Shown here: piece after piece, positions 60,474-64,000 of the stretch
Layout: each line of letters begins with the position of its first letter
Position numbering within the stretch: the stretch's first letter is position 1
Notes under the pieces: generated by a model
What the model was told of the DNA's origin: nothing
Seen by the model: the letters and a program-made list of their open reading frames with translations, nothing else
The model's database searches: none
NCBI RefSeq assembly: GCF_016428645.1
Contig: NZ_JAELXW010000022.1
Coordinates: 45,665-109,664, forward strand
DNA: 64,000 bases
Reading direction: 5' to 3'
From: Glycomyces salinus
GTDB lineage: Bacteria > Actinomycetota > Actinomycetes > Mycobacteriales > Micromonosporaceae
Position numbers and translations under genes: made by a program

Positions 60474-60522
60474 TGTGGATAACCGGATCAACGCTGTGGA
60501 TAAGCCGAATCAGTGTGGACGA
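60474..60522. promoter_or_regulatory. DnaA-box cluster upstream of comEA-comEC-holA
   Basis: TGTGGATAA occurs at 60474-60482 and again at 60495-60503, each the perfect complement of the DnaA box TTATCCACA, 21 bases apart and in the same orientation. A third near-match, TGTGGACGA, is at 60514-60522. They lie in the 129-bp gap between degV-like (ends 60552) and comEA (starts 60422). Confidence 0.7.
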
Positions 60523-60551
60523 TCCCCGAAGGAGCCGCCATAATAGCCCGC

Positions 60552-61403
60552 TCAAGCCAGTCGGCGGGTGATCACGCCGACCAGGCCGGGCCCGACATGG
60601 GCCCCGATCGCCGCGCCGACCTCCGCGAGGTCCATCCGGCGCAGGCGGTCGCCGAACTTCTCCCGCAGCCAGTCGGCGAGCGCCTCGGCGCGACGCGGGT
60701 CGCCCAGGTGGTGGACGGTCATTTCGACCGGCCCGGTCCCGGCGTCGCCGACGGCCAGCGAGGCGAGGCGCTGGAGGCCGCGGGTGGGCGTGCGGACCTT
60801 CTCGACCATCTCGATGCGGCCGTCGGCCACACCCAGGATCGGCTTGACCGACAACGCGGTGCCCATCAGTGCCTTGGCGGTGCTGATGCGACCGCCGCGC
60901 CGCAGATGTTCGAGGGTGTCGACGTAGAAGTAGGTGGTCGTGCGGCCGATGACCTCTCTGGCGGCGGCGGCCGCCTCCAGCACGTCGGCGTCCTTGTCGG
61001 CGGCGTCTGCGGCGGACAGGGCCGGATATCCGACGCCCATACCGGCCCCGAGCGAGTCGACCACGGCCACCCGCCCGCCGAACCGCGCCGCCGCGGCCTC
61101 GGCGGCCGCCACGGTGCCGGACAGCCGCCCGGAGAGGTGCACGGAGACGACTCCCGAGGCCCCGCCGTCCAGCAGTCGCTGGTAGGTCTCGCGCAGCAGC
61201 TCGGGCGAGAGCCCCGAGGTGGTCACCCTCGTCTTGGGTTCACGCAGGGCCCTGAGGATCCGCTCGGCGTCGATGTCCTCGCCCTCGCGGTGCTCCTCGC
61301 CGCCGACGAGCACCGGAATGCCGAGCACCGTGAGGTTGGGGCGCTCGGCTCGTAGGTACTCGGGCAGGGCCGAGGTGGAATCGGTAACGACAGCGACGGT
61401 CAC
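60552..61403 (-). CDS. DegV-family fatty-acid-binding protein
   Basis: Presents fatty acids to a fatty-acid kinase (FakB-like) in known relatives. 283 residues, with the VAVVTDSTSALP N-terminus, VTTSGLSPE, SGVVSVHLSGRLSGTV, VDSLGAGMGVGYP and YFYVDTLEHLRRGGRIS; the Ser/Thr/Arg fatty-acid contacts are present. GTG start at 61401-61403. The lipoprotein gene upstream on the same strand ends 13 bases before it, so they may share a transcript. Confidence 0.92.
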   Translation of the reverse strand: MTVAVVTDSTSALPEYLRAERPNLTVLGIPVLVGGEEHREGEDIDAERILRALREPKTRVTTSGLSPELLRETYQRLLDGGASGVVSVHLSGRLSGTVAAAEAAAARFGGRVAVVDSLGAGMGVGYPALSAADAADKDADVLEAAAAAREVIGRTTTYFYVDTLEHLRRGGRISTAKALMGTALSVKPILGVADGRIEMVEKVRTPTRGLQRLASLAVGDAGTGPVEMTVHHLGDPRRAEALADWLREKFGDRLRRMDLAEVGAAIGAHVGPGLVGVITRRLA

Positions 61404-61416
61404 CCGCCCACATTAC

Positions 61417-61902
61417 CTAATCGGCCGACTCGGCCTCCTCGACCACGAACGGGGTCCCCTGCTGGCAGAAGGACATCATTCCCGAATCGGTATAACCCGA
61501 GAGCGTGACCTCGGCCCCGGCGTACACGACCGATTTGTCGTACTCCCCGAAAATGCCGTAGACGGTGCCCTCGTGCTCCAGGATCAGGCAGCCCGCCTCG
61601 ACCCCGGATTCGACGGTGCCGGTGATGGTCATCGAGGAACTGGATCCGGGCTTGTCGGTCGATCCGGCCGAGGGGTCGAGATAGGGGGTGGTCTCCTCAG
61701 GCATCGGTGTGTCCTCCTCTGGGGCGGTGGTCTCCGCTGTCGGAGTCTCCGACGGTTCGCTGGAGGACGTCCCCGTGGGTGAGCCCACGGTGTCCTCCTC
61801 GGCCGGTTCCTCCTGGGAACCGCAGGCGGCAAGGGCGGCGGCGATGATCATCACGCCGAGCAGCCTCGTGAGCTGTCTGATGCGGGTCTTCGGTGTATCC
61901 AT
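61417..61902 (-). CDS. Small lipoprotein of unknown function
   Basis: A 161-residue exported lipoprotein: lipobox ALAAC (Cys27), then a Ser/Thr/Glu/Pro-rich linker of about 60 residues and a C-terminal domain of about 70 (TGTVESGVEAGCLILEHEGT, VTLSGYTDSGMMSFCQQGTP) with two cysteines that could form a disulphide. The domain resembles short OB-like extracytoplasmic domains. ATG at 61900-61902. Likely co-transcribed with degV. Confidence 0.78.
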   Translation of the reverse strand: MDTPKTRIRQLTRLLGVMIIAAALAACGSQEEPAEEDTVGSPTGTSSSEPSETPTAETTAPEEDTPMPEETTPYLDPSAGSTDKPGSSSSMTITGTVESGVEAGCLILEHEGTVYGIFGEYDKSVVYAGAEVTLSGYTDSGMMSFCQQGTPFVVEEAESAD

Positions 61903-61967
61903 GCCGGTTTGACGTCTCACATCCGGGCGCGGTTGCGCGTGATTGTCTGGTCTGCCGCTGCGCCGAT

Positions 61968-62648
61968 CTACGGCTTCGCGGCCGCCGCCGAAGGCGCCCC
62001 CGACTGCTGGACGCGTCCGAGGGGGGACGATCCGATCGTATAGGGCGGCTCGACTCCGAGGTTGTAGCCGAACATGCGCCAGCGACCGGACTTCATTCTG
62101 CGCAGGTCGGCCCAGTGGACGTTGTCCAAACCGGTGAGGCTGCTGGTGGCGTCCTGGTCCCAACCGAGCACCCCGCCGACGATCTGCCGGGCCGAACCGC
62201 CGTGGCAGGCGATGATCGCCGTGCCGTCGGTCTCGGCCTCGAGCAGGTCGCGGACGGCCTCGCCGGTGCGGCGTTTGAGGTCGTTCCAGTTCTCGATCTC
62301 GGGGTTGAGGAGTGGCTGCTGGGTCCGCCAGCGGTGGTGGTCGTCGGGGAACTGCTCGGCGATCTCCTTCATGTCCAGGCCCTCCCAGGGGCCGTAGGCG
62401 CGCTCGCGGAGCCGCTTGTCGAGCTCTATCTCGACGCCGGTGATCTCGGAGATGGGCTTGGCGGTGTCGACCGCCCGACGCAGGTCCGAGGAGATGATCC
62501 GGACAGGCTCATAGGCGGCCAGAGCCGCGGCAGCGGCGGCGGTCTGGGCGCGCCCGGTCTCGTCGAGGTCGATATCGGTCGAGCCCTGGATCTTGCCGGT
62601 GATGTTCCAGACGGTCTGGCCGTGACGGAGCACGATAAGGCGGTTCAA
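61968..62648 (-). CDS. Histidine phosphatase (phosphoglycerate-mutase-like) family protein
   Basis: Phosphatase with the RHG motif (LIVLRHGQTVWN, catalytic His8) and the later conserved His (ACHGGSARQIVGG), 226 residues. Its place after nadD-rsfS suggests the actinobacterial GpgP/phosphatase-like partner, but the substrate cannot be read. TTG start at 62646-62648, overlapping the rsfS stop by three bases; the C-terminal tail is low complexity. Confidence 0.88.
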   Translation of the reverse strand: MNRLIVLRHGQTVWNITGKIQGSTDIDLDETGRAQTAAAAAALAAYEPVRIISSDLRRAVDTAKPISEITGVEIELDKRLRERAYGPWEGLDMKEIAEQFPDDHHRWRTQQPLLNPEIENWNDLKRRTGEAVRDLLEAETDGTAIIACHGGSARQIVGGVLGWDQDATSSLTGLDNVHWADLRRMKSGRWRMFGYNLGVEPPYTIGSSPLGRVQQSGAPSAAAAKP

Positions 62649-63049
62649 CGCTGCTCCTCCGTGCCGGCCTCGCCGCCCTCGGCCGGCCCACCGTCCTCGA
62701 ACGGGATCTCCGGGCAGTCCTTCCAGAGCCCGTCGAGCCCGAAGTACTGGCGGGCTTCCTCGTGGAATACGTGGACGACGACCTCTCCGTAGTCGAGCAG
62801 CACCCAGGACTCGCCGCCCTTGCCCTCGCGGCGGAGCGGTTTGGTGTCCAGCGTCTTGATCAGCCGCTCTTCGACCGCGTCGACGATCGCCTTGACCTGC
62901 CGCTCATTCGAGGCCGACACGATCACGAACACGTCGGTGAGTGCGATCTTGTCGGTGACATCCCGAAGATTGATGTCGTGGGCCTTCTTGTCGGCTGCCG
63001 CTCGGGCTGCGGCGAACCCCAGGGTCTTGGCGGACTCAGTTGCGGTCAC
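62645..63049 (-). CDS. rsfS: Ribosomal silencing factor RsfS
   Basis: Binds ribosomal protein L14 and blocks subunit joining under starvation. 134 residues; the DUF143/RsfS core is clear (DINLRDVTDKIALTDVFVIV, SASNERQVKAIVDAVEERL, WVLLDYGEVVVHVFHEEAR). GTG start at 63047-63049 with AAGGGGAG upstream. The last 20 residues are acidic and variable. Confidence 0.96.
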   Translation of the reverse strand: MTATESAKTLGFAAARAAADKKAHDINLRDVTDKIALTDVFVIVSASNERQVKAIVDAVEERLIKTLDTKPLRREGKGGESWVLLDYGEVVVHVFHEEARQYFGLDGLWKDCPEIPFEDGGPAEGGEAGTEEQR

Positions 63050-63165
63050 GTACTCCCCTTACGACGAGAAACCTGCCGGCCGAGCCGGCTTACCGCTCTA
63101 GTCTGACACGAACCTACGACTCGCAGCCGCCGCGATTGGGGAGGTCGGGCCTCGAACACGTCTGT

Positions 63166-63750
63166 TCAGTCCGAATAGAGCCGCTGGGCCAGGATGTACT
63201 CCTCGACCGGAGCCGGAACCAGATAGCGAACCGGTTCTCCGGAGCCGACTCTGCGGCGGCAATCGCTTGAGGATATGTCTACGCCGGGCATGTCGACGAA
63301 CTGAACCCGAACTCCGCTGGAGGTCCGCGCATCACGACGCGAATGCCCGGGCCGATTGAGAGCGACGAACTCCACCGCCGCGCCGAGCTCATCGACACGA
63401 TGCCAGGTGTGGAGCTTCTCAAGCGAATCGGCACCGAAGATGAAATACGACTCGACCGCCCGGTCGTACTCGGCCTTCACATCTGCAACGGTGTCGATCG
63501 CGTAAGTGAACCCGTCCCGATCGATATCGCAGGTGCTGACCCGAAACCGAGGATCCGCGGCGACGGCCAGGCGCGTCATGGCCAGCCGGGAGGCGGCATC
63601 GGTTACGGAGAGGTGATTCTTCTGCCAAGGGTCACCGGTGGGCACGAACACGACCTCATCGAGTCCGACCTGAAAAGCGGCCTCACTGGCCGCCACAAGG
63701 TGTCCCAGATGAGGAGGGTCGAACGTCCCACCGAATATCCCGACTCGCAC
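63166..63750 (-). CDS. nadD: Nicotinate-nucleotide adenylyltransferase
   Basis: Makes deamido-NAD from nicotinate mononucleotide and ATP. The nucleotide-binding motif GIFGGTFDPPHLGH is at the N-terminus and the C-terminal ISSSDCRRRV matches the family's IS(S/T)xxIR motif. 194 residues. GTG start at 63748-63750 with GGGGG upstream; the frame is open further but the family begins here. First of the nadD-rsfS-phosphatase set. Confidence 0.95.
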   Translation of the reverse strand: MRVGIFGGTFDPPHLGHLVAASEAAFQVGLDEVVFVPTGDPWQKNHLSVTDAASRLAMTRLAVAADPRFRVSTCDIDRDGFTYAIDTVADVKAEYDRAVESYFIFGADSLEKLHTWHRVDELGAAVEFVALNRPGHSRRDARTSSGVRVQFVDMPGVDISSSDCRRRVGSGEPVRYLVPAPVEEYILAQRLYSD

Positions 63751-63896
63751 AGGCGCCCCCGAATCCACAACCACAAATCCTAATCTCAACAGGCGCCGAG
63801 CCAACAGATGCCCGGTATTGTGCCGTCGGTGGCCTCGGGTAGGTATGCCGGTGCCGGTCCGTGCTGGTGGGGCTGATGTTGCGGGCACGCAAACGA

Positions 63897-63946
63897 GTGA
63901 GGGGCCGGTCAGTGTGCCGTTCCCGGCAGACTGACCAGCCCCTCAC
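63897..63946 (-). terminator. rRNA operon terminator
   Basis: A 17-bp stem (GTGAGGGGC...ACTGACCAGCCCCTCAC, one G-T wobble) with an inner hairpin lies 21 bases after the 5S rRNA 3' end on the minus strand. It should stop rRNA transcription before nadD. Confidence 0.85.
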
Positions 63947-63967
63947 TGCTGTTCTCTACGTTTAATG

Positions 63968-64000
63968 TTTGGCGGTGTCCTGCTCTCCCACACCCTCGCG
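63968..64000 (-). rRNA. rrf: 5S ribosomal RNA, 3' end (partial)
   Basis: Read on the minus strand, the last bases of the window give AGGGTGTGGGAGAGCAGGAC and then ACCGCC, the 3' half of helices IV/V and I of actinobacterial 5S rRNA. The rest of the gene, and presumably 23S and 16S genes, lie beyond the right edge. The 3' end is placed near 63968 by comparison with other 5S genes. Confidence 0.9.

Overview
The window is GC-rich actinobacterial chromosome. GTG and TTG starts are frequent, neighbouring genes often overlap by ATGA or GTGA, and the housekeeping gene order is actinobacterial: nadD-rsfS, comEA-comEC-holA, rpsT/lepA, hemW, hrcA-dnaJ-rsmE, HIT-phoH-ybeY-corC-cdd-era. A Glycomycetaceae-like organism is my guess, but sequence reading alone does not prove it. 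The right edge runs into the 3' end of a 5S rRNA gene on the minus strand, so an rRNA operon lies just beyond the window.

Bases 1-36,242 are an accessory carbohydrate region. From the left: the end of a small membrane protein; a LacI-controlled operon with a sugar-binding lipoprotein, two permeases and a GH78 alpha-L-rhamnosidase (334-7,203); a GNAT gene; then an ebo-type cluster (8,402-15,059) with eboF, eboE, eboB, a TIM-barrel/EboA fusion and the UbiA-like eboC. An inositol-3-phosphate-synthase-like cyclase sits at the head of this cluster, where other ebo clusters carry the dehydroquinate-synthase-like EboD. Upstream on the same strand is a livHM-SBP-livGF transporter followed by a trio: Gfo/Idh oxidoreductase, a huge secreted ThuA/sugar-dehydrogenase protein, and a TIM-barrel isomerase (15,138-26,053). 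A second copy of that trio lies on the plus strand (27,812-34,374), next to a XylR/AraC-type regulator (26,464).

The two trio loci share an 87-bp promoter-operator module (74 of 87 positions identical by my hand count). It is centred on the palindrome TGCGTGATCACGCA, and one copy faces each operon. The region therefore looks like one regulated system for importing and oxidising a glycoside, with 3-keto-sugar chemistry of the ThuAB/DgpABC kind the most attractive guess. The rhamnosidase operon and the ebo cluster may serve the same ecology. A GDSL-esterase/TetR pair closes the island.

Bases 36,454-64,000 are mostly core genes: initiator tRNA, era, a cytidine-deaminase-like protein, corC, ybeY, phoH, HIT, rsmE, dnaJ, hrcA with a CIRCE element, capA-like, hemW, an enoyl-CoA hydratase, lipoproteins, a Tat-exported PhoD, lepA, a TetR-controlled membrane protein, rpsT, holA, comEC, comEA, degV, a histidine phosphatase, rsfS and nadD. 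Points of note there: an orphan two-repeat type I-E-like CRISPR remnant between dnaJ and rsmE, DnaA boxes upstream of comEA-comEC-holA, a symmetric divergent leaderless promoter between hemW and the hydratase gene, and an initiator tRNA with a changed anticodon-stem signature.
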